DNA from: Nitrospirales bacterium
GTDB taxonomy: Bacteria > Nitrospirota > Nitrospiria > Nitrospirales > UBA8639
Direction: 5' to 3'
Assembly: GCA_031315865.1 (NCBI GenBank)
Contig: JALDRJ010000002.1
Location: 3,260,001-3,324,000 of the forward strand
Length of the DNA stretch: 64,000 bases
Of this stretch, positions 23,201 through 30,416 are shown in pieces (position 1 is the stretch's first letter; each line of letters opens with the position of its first letter). The translations under genes and the position numbers were made by a program. The notes beneath the pieces are model-generated. The model made no database searches, had not been told where the DNA came from, and saw only the letters and a list, made by a program, of their open reading frames with translations.

Positions 23201-23361
23201 TTGAGGCCATTCGGCATGGATCCCCGATCTCTTGGCAGCATGTAAATCTCTTAGGCGAGTACGATTTTTCCGATGCGCGGTTGGAAGACTCGGTGGGGAT
23301 TTTCCCTGCCACTTGGCTCACTGAAAACCAATCCTGGTTGAGGGAGGCGTTAGAACGATAA
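20278..23361 (+). CDS. tnpA: Tn3-family transposase (second catalytic Asp replaced by Asn)
   Basis: A 1027-aa DDE transposase of normal Tn3 length, behind AAGGAGG. The N-terminal part is the DUF4158-type DNA-binding region that recognises the long inverted repeats. The C-terminal Tn3 domain has D706 in S-S-D-G-Q and E911 in L-N-K-V-E. By spacing (72 and 133 residues; Tn4430 has 72 and 130) the middle Asp should be residue 778, in the family's T-D-T-x-G-Y motif. Here the codon is AAT, giving T-N-T-H-G-Y. One G-to-A change would explain this and would be expected to abolish strand transfer. It is otherwise intact. Confidence 0.95.
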   Translation: MPRMEVLSAVEREEFDSPPTFTFAQQQHYFDPSLDVIRTLKRQRTPTHQVYFLVSYGYFLATHRFYPSALFRESDIQYVTRIIGLDVQQLQLWSYVKPTQTRHRHLIRTLCQFRRCDHVARQYLTAEVQRLVKQHWAPRHLFVRLVEQLSAKRIEIPGSGYLSRLIATTMTQYRLMLARRLRAQLTPAMREGLAALLNPSVEPMGSARYRLGQLKRLSQSTKPTKVQIRLKDLEEMQTLYQLLTPVLPVLNLPQAGIIEYATITLKLDLFDLVRRTEPDRLLHLFTFAIHHYFRLHDNLVDVFLSVLPSLLSSVQREHMEHCYEKREAQSRSLTTLLTILETDVLTAFKTIKRIAESSTLSDRDKIQRIQTVFAARQTPQQQLVETMTPLKASVEEMRHQDAYYTVLERRSLRLQARLMPILKHLPWQGTDQALLAAIRYVKTPKGDWGREAPKRFLTATERKAVSPPAQAFRVSLYKALLFIHVQQGIKAGTLYLNQSYKYRALEDYLLSREQWQQHRQEYLKQAGLQAFTNPHTVLHTLETHLQRQYVTTNEHILAQQNAHVSQKADASFVVRTPAQPMVNTEALSTFFPGRQYIALTEILATVDRLTHFLSEFKHGHYQPRESRPPTRAFLAGVLGLGCGIGVRKLARISWHVQEGQVEHTVHWYFTPTTVRAANDRILQMVEQLPLPDIYRRSEDVLQTSSDGQKFEVPAESLNANFSYKYFGKGQGVSVYSFIDERHLLFYSTVLSAAERESAYVLDGLLYQDGLPSTIHSTNTHGYSELVFGAMHLLGFAYAPRIKNFQRQRLYAFKELRRHARYAAFALKPHGTINTDLICEHWDDILRFVATLKLRITTPSALFRRLNSYSAQHLLYRALKAFGQILKSMFLLRYFDEVELRQQITQQLNKVEQSHRFARALSVGTPREFLSVEKDEQEIEEGCKRLIKNAVTCWNYVYLSKRLMQTADPTHQHLFLEAIRHGSPISWQHVNLLGEYDFSDARLEDSVGIFPATWLTENQSWLREALER

Positions 23362-23382
23362 CTCGTTGATTGACTGGGAGAG

Positions 23383-23416
23383 ATAACTCGCGGTTGCCTC
23401 GCGAACTGCGAGTTAT
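23383..23416 (+). repeat. Hairpin between tnpA stop and right transposon end
   Basis: ATAACTCGCGGTT (23383-23395) pairs with AACTGCGAGTTAT (23404-23416) with one G-T pair. It has no T run. Its 3' arm overlaps the inner end of the right inverted repeat. It could end tnpA transcription or be part of the transposase-binding end. Confidence 0.5.
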
Positions 23417-23459
23417 CCCCAGGAAATGAGCCCTTTTATCCGTTTTCGGGTATGGACCC
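23411..23459 (-). repeat. Right terminal inverted repeat of Tn3 element
   Basis: Reverse complement of the left repeat apart from one base. Read on the minus strand, its first bases encode G-S-I-P-E-N-G then TAA, which closes the adjoining truncated ORF. Confidence 0.95.
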
Positions 23460-23651
23460 CTCAATCGCGGACTCGATCTGTTCGAAGGTAAAGGAATGTC
23501 CGGTTTTCCATTGATCGGACTTATCCTTGTACGACCGAGATAACGTGACAGTGAGAAAAGGTTTTCCCTTCTCCGGTGTTTGTTCCCAAATCGCAACCTG
23601 GGCACTGCCGACTTTGAGTTTATGAAGTGGTGTTTTGTGTTCTGTCGCCAT
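23436..23651 (-). pseudogene. Small conserved protein truncated by the Tn3 end
   Basis: 71 codons from ATG on the minus strand. Residues 1-64 resemble a widespread small all-beta protein: K-V-G-S-A-Q-V-A-I-W-E near residue 15, then F-L-T-V-T-L-S-R-S-Y-K-D and D-Q-W-K-T-G-H-S-F. I know this pattern from short hypothetical proteins in many Gram-negatives and cannot name a function. The last seven codons and the stop come from the transposon's inverted repeat, so the native C-terminus is lost. No continuation is visible on the far side of the transposon. Confidence 0.65.
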
Positions 23652-23924
23652 GATGTTTTCTCCTTCTGTTAGCTATTGAACATTGGCTTCTCAGCAAAAC
23701 CGGAAGCCAAATTCATCAGCGCAGAGAACGCATCATAGACAGATGGCCATACGGACCAAATGCCGCAGGAGTGATTAGCTTTGCTGGCGCGAGTGGGGCA
23801 GGGGAGTGTGGCCTAGAAAAACACACGAACAACACATATCATGCTGCCAAACGTGCGAGGGAATAACTGACCATAAAAACCACAAAAGTACGGCTTTGGC
23901 TGCGAGTCGAAAACAGTAACAAAT

Positions 23925-24164
23925 TTGTCCGAGGGAAAAACCGCTCAAGAGCGGTACATCGAAGACATGTGTCTTGCCCGTTATGACGCGAAAAAGCTTG
24001 AGAAAGATGGCTGGGAATACGAGCTGACCTTTCACTACCAGGATGACGAAGATTTGGAGCGACAGGTGTATGATCTCGCCAATGAAATGGAAGGGATTAC
24101 TGACCTCAGAAATGGGCTCACGGAATCGGACTTTTCAGAGGTGGGCACGGAGAGAAGTTGGTAA
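23925..24164 (+). CDS. Small hypothetical protein
   Basis: The 79-aa product has a TTG start and no good ribosome binding site. It is acidic and rich in aromatic residues, with L-E-K-D-G-W-E-Y-E-L-T-F-H-Y-Q in the middle and a C-terminus ending R-S-W. It recalls short conserved proteins of unknown function found beside mobile elements; I cannot name a family. It may be truncated at the N-terminus. It lies 60 bp before higBA on the same strand. Confidence 0.45.
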   Translation: MSEGKTAQERYIEDMCLARYDAKKLEKDGWEYELTFHYQDDEDLERQVYDLANEMEGITDLRNGLTESDFSEVGTERSW

Positions 24165-24189
24165 AGGGAGTAATGGCTAAATAATGTAT

Positions 24190-24216
24190 TTGACAACATA
24201 TGTATTATAATACATA
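24190..24216 (+). promoter_or_regulatory. higBA promoter with 18-bp perfect palindrome
   Basis: TTGACA (24190-24195) is a consensus -35 box. It is followed at once by the perfect palindrome TATGTATTATAATACATA (24199-24216), and TACTAT at 24215-24220 is the best-spaced -10 box. The palindrome therefore fills the spacer, an ideal place for a repressor such as HigA. The start codons at 24219 and 24225 follow immediately, so the transcript may have almost no leader. Confidence 0.7.
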
Positions 24217-24224
24217 CTATGGAC

Positions 24225-24578
24225 ATGTGGCAGGTCATATTTCACGAGACGTTTGATGAAGAATTTATGGAATTGCCTGCCGATGTTCAAGACGCCATTT
24301 TAAGCCATAAAGGGCTCTTGGAAATGTTTGGGCCTCAACTGAGCAGACCGCATGCGGATACGTTGGAAGGGTCCAAGTATTCGAATATGAAAGAGCTACG
24401 TTTTGATGCGGATAACGGTGTTTGGCGAGTGGCCTTCGCGTTTGATCACCAACGCCAAGCGGTTTTGTTGGTGGCAGGTGATAAATCCGGGACTGGTCAG
24501 AAACGCTTTTACAAGCAATTGATTAAAAAAGCGGATGAGCGGTTTAAGGATTGGCTCAAAAGTCAGAAAGGAGAGTAA
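24225..24578 (+). CDS. higB: HigB-type toxin (RelE/ParE superfamily, Gp49-like)
   Basis: The 117-aa product has the phage-derived Gp49/HigB pattern: an N-terminal F-x-E-x-F-D-E-E-F-M-E-L-P, G-P-Q-L-S-R-P-H-A-D-T-L near residue 40, M-K-E-L-R-F, W-R-V-A-F-A-F-D, and G-D-K-S-G-T-G-Q-K-R-F-Y near the end. HigB toxins are ribosome-dependent mRNA endonucleases that stall growth. ATG 24219 would add two residues; homologues begin M-W-x-V, so 24225 is preferred. The toxin comes first and the antitoxin starts four bases after its stop, the usual order for hig loci. Confidence 0.85.
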   Translation: MWQVIFHETFDEEFMELPADVQDAILSHKGLLEMFGPQLSRPHADTLEGSKYSNMKELRFDADNGVWRVAFAFDHQRQAVLLVAGDKSGTGQKRFYKQLIKKADERFKDWLKSQKGE

Positions 24579-24581
24579 ATC

Positions 24582-24908
24582 ATGGCCAGAACAATAAATG
24601 AAGTTATTTCCAGCCTTCCTAAGGTGCGGCAAAAACGGATAACAAAACGTTCAAAGGAAATGGTCGAGGAATACATGGCGTTACAGGAAATCCGTAAAGC
24701 ACGGGAACTGACTCAAAAAGATGTAGCGAAGAAGCTTAAGATTTCGCAAGACGGTGTCTCGCGCCTTGAACAACGCACGGACGTGATGCTCTCTACCTTA
24801 CGAAAATACGTGGAAGCAATGGGTGGCAGCCTTAATCTAGTCGCGCAGTTTCCAGACCGTCCTCCTGTGGAGATTGCTGGATTTTCTGATACCCCCAAAC
24901 AAAAATAA
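24582..24908 (+). CDS. higA: HigA-type antitoxin with XRE helix-turn-helix
   Basis: The 108-aa product has an N-terminal toxin-binding region (about 1-45) and an XRE helix-turn-helix (about 45-90) with E-L-T-Q-K-D-V-A-K-K-L-K-I-S-Q-D-G-V-S-R-L-E-Q. The segment G-G-S-L-N-L-V-A-Q-F-P after it is typical of HigA partners of Gp49-like toxins. It neutralises HigB and should repress the promoter at the 24199-24216 palindrome. GGAG lies just before the ATG. Confidence 0.88.
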   Translation: MARTINEVISSLPKVRQKRITKRSKEMVEEYMALQEIRKARELTQKDVAKKLKISQDGVSRLEQRTDVMLSTLRKYVEAMGGSLNLVAQFPDRPPVEIAGFSDTPKQK

Positions 24909-25151
24909 CTACTATTTTCTGTGCGTGTCTGCCCAATCGTTTATATTCCAAGCAGGTTTTTCTTCCAGGAAATTTCGGCACTGTGAACAGGAAAGTCTTA
25001 GTAGTGATTTTTTAATGCCTTTTGCCTTCCTTTACGCCAATGTCTTACGTATTGTTGTGTTTATGGTAAGACGAGACAGTGATTGCCGAAACGAATAAAT
25101 AAGACAGCACCAGACACGAAGAAGTTAGGATCATACGTTAGGGAGTTATTG

Positions 25152-26507
25152 TCAAAAGTGGTGTCTGCGTTGTTGTTCACGCGGCGACTGGGTTATTCCT
25201 CGTTTCCTCAACTCCATCAATAAACTGTCTGCCCTTGATCACGTGAGCTAACTGCTGAAAACCACGAAGGCGTCGCCAGGTCTTCTCGGCACACTGGCCT
25301 AGTTTGAACATCATGTGGCGCATGCCGTCTCGCGTGAGGCAGCCGTTGGCCTGTTTCGTCCGATGGCGAATGGTGCCGAACGTCGATTCAATCGGATTCG
25401 TCGTTCGTAGGCTCTGCCAATGGGTGGCTGGAAACGCATAGAACGTGAGGAGCTCCTCCCGATCTTTTTGCAAACACGTTGTCGCCTTCGGATACTTCGG
25501 TTCATAGGTCTTCCCAAACACGTCGAAGGCCCGTTCCGCCGTGGCTCTGGTGTCCGCTTGCCAGATGTCATGTAGCACTCGCTTCGCTTTCGCCTGTCCA
25601 CTCTTGGGGAGCGCATTCAGAGCATTCCGCGTCTTGTGGCACCAACAGCGTTGCTGTCGGGTACTCAGATAGAGTTCTTCTCACGCGGCCCAGAAGCCCA
25701 TCGCGCCATCGCCAATGGCGAGCTCTGGCGCATGCAGCCCCCGCGCTTGGAGATGCACGAGCACCTCCCGCCAACTCTGTGTCGACTCGCGGAGGCCATC
25801 ATCAATCGCCAAGAAGTGCTTCTCGCCTCGAGCGTTCACGCCGATAACGACCAATGCACACAATCGGTGCTGCTCCGCCCGCAGGCCGCTATAGATGCCA
25901 TCGACCCAGATGTACACCCAGTGGTCCGCATCGAGGCGTCGCTGACGCCAGCCTTCATACTCCTCCCGCCAGGTCTGCTTCAACCGGGAGACCGTACTGG
26001 CCGAGAGGCCTTTGGCCTCAGGGCCAACTAACGTTTCCAGGGCGGCCTGCATTTCCCCCGACGAGATGCCTTTCAAATACAACCACGGAATCGCCGCCTC
26101 CAAGTTCGCGGTCTTGCGGACATAGGGCGGCACCAAAGCCGACCGGAAGGTCACCGGCTTACCCTGACGACTCCGCACTTTGGGCACTTGGACCGTGACC
26201 GGGCCAATCCCCGTTTGTACTGCGCGTGCTGAATGATGGCCGTTACGCACAACGACCGCACGCCCGTGCTCATCGCGTTGTGTCCTGTACGTATCCACGA
26301 GTGCCGCCACTTCGGCTTCCAGGGCTTGCGCCATGAGTTTCTGGGCGCCAATCCGCATGAGGGCTGTCAGGGTGTCGCTCGCTCCTCGATCTTCCTGCTC
26401 CGTTTTGCTACGCTGATTCATCTACTGGTTGAGTTGTGGATGTGTCGCAACACCCATTTCAACCCGAGACGCCGCGTCTTTTCAACTCATCCAAACACTA
26501 CTTTCGA
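25152..26507. mobile_element. IS256-family insertion sequence, inactivated (1356 bp)
   Basis: The ends are imperfect inverted repeats: TCAAAAGTGGTGTCTGC at 25152-25168 against the reverse complement of 26491-26507, 13 of 17 matching. The element holds one minus-strand transposase gene broken by a stop codon. No 8-9 bp direct repeat flanks it, which suggests later rearrangement. It ends inside the ATP-binding protein gene at 26482-27255. Confidence 0.8.
25177..26421 (-). pseudogene. IS256-family (mutator-type) transposase with premature TGA
   Basis: One frame runs 415 codons from ATG at 26421 and is interrupted only by TGA at 25681-25683, after D-G-A-M-G-F-W-A-A, where homologues have a sense codon. 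Both sides match the family: N-terminal E-A-E-V-A-A-L-V, catalytic D in W-V-D-G-I-Y-S-G and in I-G-D-G-A-M-G-F-W, then past the stop R-C-W-C-H-K-T and T-N-P-I-E-S-T-F with the catalytic Glu. A single point mutation is enough to explain the break. Confidence 0.9.
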
Positions 26508-27255
26508 ATATAGCTCCACTGTCAGAAATAACCGCCTGAATGTGTTCTCTGCTGCCGCCATATTTTTGAAGACCTGCAAAACCATGTAGTGGTGTATCAC
26601 TATGTTCTAGAACATTACCAATAAGCTCACCAAATACCGTAAAAGCCGCGACCCGATATTCTTCGGAGGATTGTTGAATAAATTTATTTGTTAATTCTTC
26701 AATTAGGTCTTCATTTGTTGCACTGGTATCAATAGTTCCAAATTCAACAAGTGTATCACTTTGCCCCTGATATTTTTGTGCCGCAGATATCAAAGGACGA
26801 TCTGGAAGAACAACGACATGTTCATCCAAATGATCAAAGAACCCTGAGCGGTTAAGATATGCTCTTGTCTCTCCAGCATTAGAAAAATCCATAGTTACGT
26901 TTTTACCGAAGCGGGCTAGCTGATTTCCTAATGCAAGCAATCTCTCGATACAATCAATCATCGTCTTACAACCAGAAGAAAAATTAATTTTGATGTTTTG
27001 ATTGTCTTCGGTGATAAGATCACCAGCCTGTTTGAGAATTATTTCAAAGTTATCTCCGGTTACCCATTCAGGTGGTAAAACTAATTCTTTGCCCTTTATT
27101 AAAGACCACCTGTATTCAGAATCTTGTTGGTATCTTTCCGGATGATCATACAGGAAGGAATTAACTTCCTTGCGACTGATCCCCAATTCTGAGGCTATTT
27201 TTTTAGCCTTTATGGGGGAATATTTGAGTAAAATACTGTCTATATCCTGCTTCAT
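26482..27255 (-). pseudogene. Winged-helix plus GHKL ATPase-like protein, C-terminus lost to IS256
   Basis: 257 codons, minus strand. Residues 1-55 look like a winged helix (I-A-S-E-L-G-I-S-R-K-E-V-N-S-F-L). About 75-150 form an alpha/beta module resembling a STAS-like fold (I-N-F-S-S-G and V-T-M-D-F-S-N-A-G-E-T-R). From 200 a GHKL ATPase begins: G-E-L-I-G-N-V-L-E-H-S is the N box and I-S-D-S-G the start of the G1 box. Here the IS inverted repeat supplies the last eight or so codons and the stop, so the ATP lid is missing. The intact protein was probably an ATP-binding sensor or regulator. Function unknown. Confidence 0.7.
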
Positions 27256-27293
27256 AGATTATGATCTCGGTCGTAATAGTCTTTTCAGATTTC

Positions 27294-28502
27294 TTAAAGC
27301 ACCACGCTGCTCATATGTCCATCAATAACTTCCTCTATTTCAGAGGGCAGAGCATAGTGGGCCTTGTTTTTCTTCCAGGCCTCCCTAGTTTTTTCTGCTG
27401 TTTCCCCCGCTGCGTCTAACACCAGTTTTTTTGGCAACCCGGCCTTTTCCGCCAGCTTTTCAAATAGCTGTAAATCACACAGCATCATATCCTTTGTATT
27501 CAAAAATTTTAGAGCCAGCTTGTCGCCCGGAATATAAGGGATTGTGGAAACCAAATCGTAAGCCGGGGACAGTTCCGGCGTCCGCCCGTCCCTGTAAATG
27601 AAAGACCAGTTTTTTAGATGCATGTCGCCATTGCCGGTCAGAATCGTAAAGGCCAGATGCCGGATGAAATCCCGCAAACCCTCTTCGCCCGTCAACGTCC
27701 AGACCATCCCGGCGATATTGGTAAAACTGACGCCTTCATATTTTTTCTCCGGAAAAACGCTGTAGACTTGCGCAAAATCTTCGATATGGATGCGCTTGCC
27801 ATCCTCCGTACGATCAAAACGCTTGACTGCAAGCGCCTGCTTACCTCTTAACTTCCCAAAATCCGGCAGGCCGACAATGTCGGATAGAGGAACCAGTTTT
27901 GTTTCCGGGACGGGGATCCCAATCTCCGCCGCCATATGCATCATGGCGTATTCGTTTTCCGGGATGTTGTCATAGGCCGGTGACGGCAGTTTGACAATCC
28001 AGTTGCCGCCCATGCCGCTTGCCGGGATGGTCAGACCGCCATTACGCGCCATCAGCGCGGAGAATTTCAGCTGAACACCCGCCAAAGAAAAGCGCAAAGG
28101 CTGCTCCGCTTCCTTGCTTTCAGATCGTTCCTGTTCTTCTTTTTTCCGTGGGAGCGAAAACCCTTTTGCCGGTTTGGCAATCACCGCGCCGGGCAAATCT
28201 TCTCCCAACAGATAGAGAAGATAAAATTCATGGGTCGGCTTTATGCCGCCACGTTCGGCCAGATACGCGCGTAAATGTCCTTCCGGCAAGAGGTTCGAAA
28301 AAAACGGCGGCACTTTTCCGCTATAGGCCTTGGGAGGGGTGAGTAAATCTCCCTCTGCGGAAAAATAGGACTGGCTTAATACAGGGCGCTTGGGATCATC
28401 TGCATAGGATTCATCAAAGGAAAATAGGTTCCGGCCGCCGGGGAGCAGGGTTAACACGCCGACGCGCCGCTCATTCAGAAAAATGTCTAGTACGCTTGTC
28501 AT
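27294..28502 (-). CDS. hipA: HipA-family Ser/Thr kinase toxin
   Basis: The 402-aa product has the HipA_N couple domain (V-G-V-L-T-L-L-P-G-G) and the kinase body: S-L-A-G-V-Q-L-K-F-S-A near residue 140 as the P-loop-like segment, W-I-V-K-L-P-S near 168 with the ATP lysine, the catalytic loop G-N-G-D-M-H-L-K-N-W and the metal-binding A-Y-D-L-V-S. E. coli HipA phosphorylates GltX and causes growth arrest. All visible key residues are present, so it looks active. It overlaps hipB by four bases (ATGA). Confidence 0.93.
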   Translation of the reverse strand: MTSVLDIFLNERRVGVLTLLPGGRNLFSFDESYADDPKRPVLSQSYFSAEGDLLTPPKAYSGKVPPFFSNLLPEGHLRAYLAERGGIKPTHEFYLLYLLGEDLPGAVIAKPAKGFSLPRKKEEQERSESKEAEQPLRFSLAGVQLKFSALMARNGGLTIPASGMGGNWIVKLPSPAYDNIPENEYAMMHMAAEIGIPVPETKLVPLSDIVGLPDFGKLRGKQALAVKRFDRTEDGKRIHIEDFAQVYSVFPEKKYEGVSFTNIAGMVWTLTGEEGLRDFIRHLAFTILTGNGDMHLKNWSFIYRDGRTPELSPAYDLVSTIPYIPGDKLALKFLNTKDMMLCDLQLFEKLAEKAGLPKKLVLDAAGETAEKTREAWKKNKAHYALPSEIEEVIDGHMSSVVL

Positions 28503-28798
28503 GCCAGTTCCTCTTCATCACTTTCAGATAAACTGTCAGGCTGCCAGGCTGGTTTCCGCTCCTTCGCACGGCCGGATATGACGGACCGGACAGCCGGGGT
28601 CAAGGCACGCGGGATCAGCATCGGCTCCAGATCAAGGAGGCGGGCCATTTCCTGCAGGCTGGAGAGGCGCAAATCCACCTCGCTCGCTTCAATCTTAGAA
28701 ATATGGCTTTGCGGCAGCCCCATCTTTTTACCCAGCTCCGCTTGCGTCAGCCCTTTTTCCTTGCGGGCCTTCTTCAATTTTTCAGCAATTTCTTTCAT
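28499..28798 (-). CDS. hipB: HipB-family XRE antitoxin / repressor
   Basis: The 99-aa product has an XRE helix-turn-helix at about 5-60 (G-L-T-Q-A-E-L-G-K-K-M-G-L-P-Q-S-H-I-S-K-I-E) and a tail of about 35 residues ending acidic (S-E-S-D-E-E-E-L-A), likely the degradable or HipA-contacting part. It binds HipA and represses the operon. Two palindromes lie just upstream of its start. Confidence 0.92.
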   Translation of the reverse strand: MKEIAEKLKKARKEKGLTQAELGKKMGLPQSHISKIEASEVDLRLSSLQEMARLLDLEPMLIPRALTPAVRSVISGRAKERKPAWQPDSLSESDEEELA

Positions 28799-28818
28799 CT
28801 CTTCCTTATAGTCTATAC

Positions 28819-28873
28819 TAGCATAGTATATGCTATAACATATAATATAAAATTAAAATATGCTACTGCATAT
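28819..28873 (-). promoter_or_regulatory. Paired palindromes upstream of hipBA
   Basis: TAGCAT-N5-ATGCTA at 28819-28835 and ATATGC-N4-GCATAT at 28858-28873 are perfect dyads sharing the ATGC core, 39 bp apart, in a very AT-rich segment. The first lies 21 bp before the hipB start. E. coli hipBA has several such operators, so these are good candidates for HipB binding. Confidence 0.65.
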
Positions 28874-28999
28874 ATAACGGCAAGTCCCCTCTTATACATT
28901 ATGGATAGTTTCAATTTTTGCTTTAGACAAAAGCCAAAATTGATATTTATTGAAAAACAACGACTTACATCTCTTTTAACCTGTGCTATTTTTGCTTTT

Positions 29000-29635
29000 A
29001 TGAATAAAAATAGAAAAGCAAAAATTGAGAATGACCCATGGAACAAGGATAAAGCCGTTGGTCAGATGGCACCCTTTACCCCTGATCAGGCCGGCCTGAT
29101 CCGATCCTTGCTGGTTGCCGAGAAAAAAATCCGGGATCTGGCTCTGTTCAACATGGGTATCGATACGATGCTGCGTGCGTCTGATCTTTTACCCTTACGT
29201 GTGATCGATGTCACCGATCACAATGGTGATGTCGTTCATGAGTTTACGGTCCGTCAGAAAAAAACCAGCAAAGGTCATGTGGTTGCCCTGACACCGGATA
29301 CCCGCGACTCGGTCGCTGACTGGATGATTGCCTCCGGCAAGGGCCCGGAAGATTATCTCTGGACCAGCATCGGCAACAAACCTTCCGTCAAGCACCTCAG
29401 CCGCGAACAATATGCCAATCTGGTAAAAAACTGGTGTTATCTCGCCCGCATGAATCCCAAAACCCATAGCACCCATTCCGTGCGGCGCTCAAAATCAGCC
29501 GCCATTTATGACGCCACACATAATCTGGCAGCCTGCAAGGAACTACTGGGACACAAGAACATCGGGAGCACGGCTCATTATCTGGGGGTCGATCAAAGAG
29601 CGGCGCTTGAATTAGCCAAGCGCGTCAAAATATGA
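29000..29635 (+). CDS. Stand-alone tyrosine recombinase (catalytic domain only)
   Basis: The 211-aa product is a phage-integrase catalytic domain with almost no N-terminal arm- or core-binding domain. Visible active-site residues are R in T-M-L-R-A-S-D-L, a lysine in K-K-T-S-K-G-H, H and R in H-S-V-R-R-S-K, and L-G-H-K-N-I-G-S-T-A-H-Y with the second His and the nucleophile Tyr. This short form is common on plasmids and islands. It is divergent from hipBA and may move or resolve this island; no att site was found. The frame opens upstream of 29000, but that part is AT-rich and looks non-coding. Confidence 0.85.
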   Translation: MNKNRKAKIENDPWNKDKAVGQMAPFTPDQAGLIRSLLVAEKKIRDLALFNMGIDTMLRASDLLPLRVIDVTDHNGDVVHEFTVRQKKTSKGHVVALTPDTRDSVADWMIASGKGPEDYLWTSIGNKPSVKHLSREQYANLVKNWCYLARMNPKTHSTHSVRRSKSAAIYDATHNLAACKELLGHKNIGSTAHYLGVDQRAALELAKRVKI

Positions 29636-29649
29636 AGGAGGACAATAAG

Positions 29650-29766
29650 ATGGAAGGGAGATTTCACATCAAACTTGAAGCGAAAAATCCGGAGAAAGGG
29701 AATTTCCGGTCTTACGCTATCGATGCCGAGCAGGGTCTGTTCGGCTACTGGAAAGTTGCCGACTGA
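29650..29766 (+). pseudogene. WGR-domain fragment
   Basis: GGAGG and ATG start a 38-codon frame: L-E-A-K-N-P-E-K-G-N-F-R-S-Y, then G-L-F-G-Y-W-K-V. This is the first half of a WGR domain, a nucleic-acid-associated module. It stops with TGA right where W-G-R-I-G should follow, and the next base belongs to an unrelated minus-strand fragment. So the gene was cut by a recombination junction at about 29766. Confidence 0.55.
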
Positions 29767-29880
29767 TCCGCCTTCCGGGTTTTGACTGATGACCTGACCT
29801 TTCGGAACGGTCGCACTGGGTTCTGGAGTTACATTTCTGATTTCAATACCAGAGTCCTCAAGAGCTTTGGGTGTAACCCA
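29767..29880 (-). pseudogene. PASTA-domain fragment
   Basis: Read on the minus strand, about 38 codons give K-A-L-E-D-S-G-I-E-I-R then S-A-T-V-P-K-G-Q-V-I-S-Q-N-P-E-G-G-S. This matches the core of a PASTA domain, usually a peptidoglycan- or ligand-binding unit of Ser/Thr kinases and penicillin-binding proteins. Neither start nor partner domain is present, so this is a gene scrap. Confidence 0.5.
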
Positions 29881-29971
29881 ACAAAAGGAGGAAAAGTTGC
29901 ATAGGATTTTTGCTAACGCGTTGATATCGTGAGCGAATTGTCCAAGTGCGTCCTCCGTTTTTGAGGCTCGT

Positions 29972-30276
29972 TTAGGCCGTGAGTTTCGGGGGCTTGATGC
30001 CCACGGAGTCTTGCAGTCGTTCTTCCGAGAAATCGTATTCCCCGAGCAGATTGATATGTTGCCAGCAGACCACCGACCCATGGCGGATCGCGTGCCGTAA
30101 CGTCTCATGATAAGAGCTCTCGCTGGCTTCCTCAAGCTTCTGGGAGAGATAGAGATAATTCCAACAAATGATGGCATTTTTGATGAGACGTTTACAGCCT
30201 TCCGCAATTTCCTGTTCCTGCTTATCCACTTCGAGGAATTCTCGAGGATTGCCGACCGAGATGGCGCGGGTAAAGC
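29972..30276 (-). pseudogene. C-terminal fragment of a second Tn3-family transposase
   Basis: About 100 codons equal to the end of TnpA: R-A-I-S-V-G-N-P-R-E-F-L-E-V, then E-I-A-E-G-C-K-R-L-I-K-N-A, W-N-Y-L-Y-L-S and L-L-G-E-Y-D-F-S. It matches the same region of the intact transposase at 20278-23361 closely but not identically, so it comes from a different, older element. It is cut at about 30276; no inverted repeat is visible nearby. Confidence 0.85.
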
Positions 30277-30416
30277 GATGCGTACCTTCACTGTTTACGG
30301 TGAACGATCCAGTAAACTCACAGTCAATGGCTCAGACACCTGATTTGCCAATAGCTTGCCGCGAGTACTCTTCCGTACTGAATCTGCATGTTGAGGCTTT
30401 CCCTTTCATGAGAGCA

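Larger units (their letters stand above)
20085..23459. mobile_element. Tn3-family transposon carrying only a transposase (3375 bp)
   Basis: The element is bounded by 49-bp inverted repeats that differ at one position and start GGGTCCATACCC, in keeping with the G-rich ends of Tn3 elements. Inside is one 1027-codon transposase and no resolvase, res site or cargo. The 5-bp flanks (TTGAC on the left, CTCAA on the right) do not form the direct repeat expected of a simple insertion. The right end lies inside a minus-strand ORF whose last codons and stop it supplies. Confidence 0.92.

Noticed and set aside
20080-23465. 5-bp target duplication around the Tn3 element
   Set aside because: The flanks TTGAC and CTCAA do not match directly, and shifting the ends by one base does not help.
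29593-30291. A single 232-codon minus-strand gene
   Set aside because: The frame crosses three unrelated pieces; the Tn3 tail lies in another frame of the same stretch, so the long ORF is an accident.
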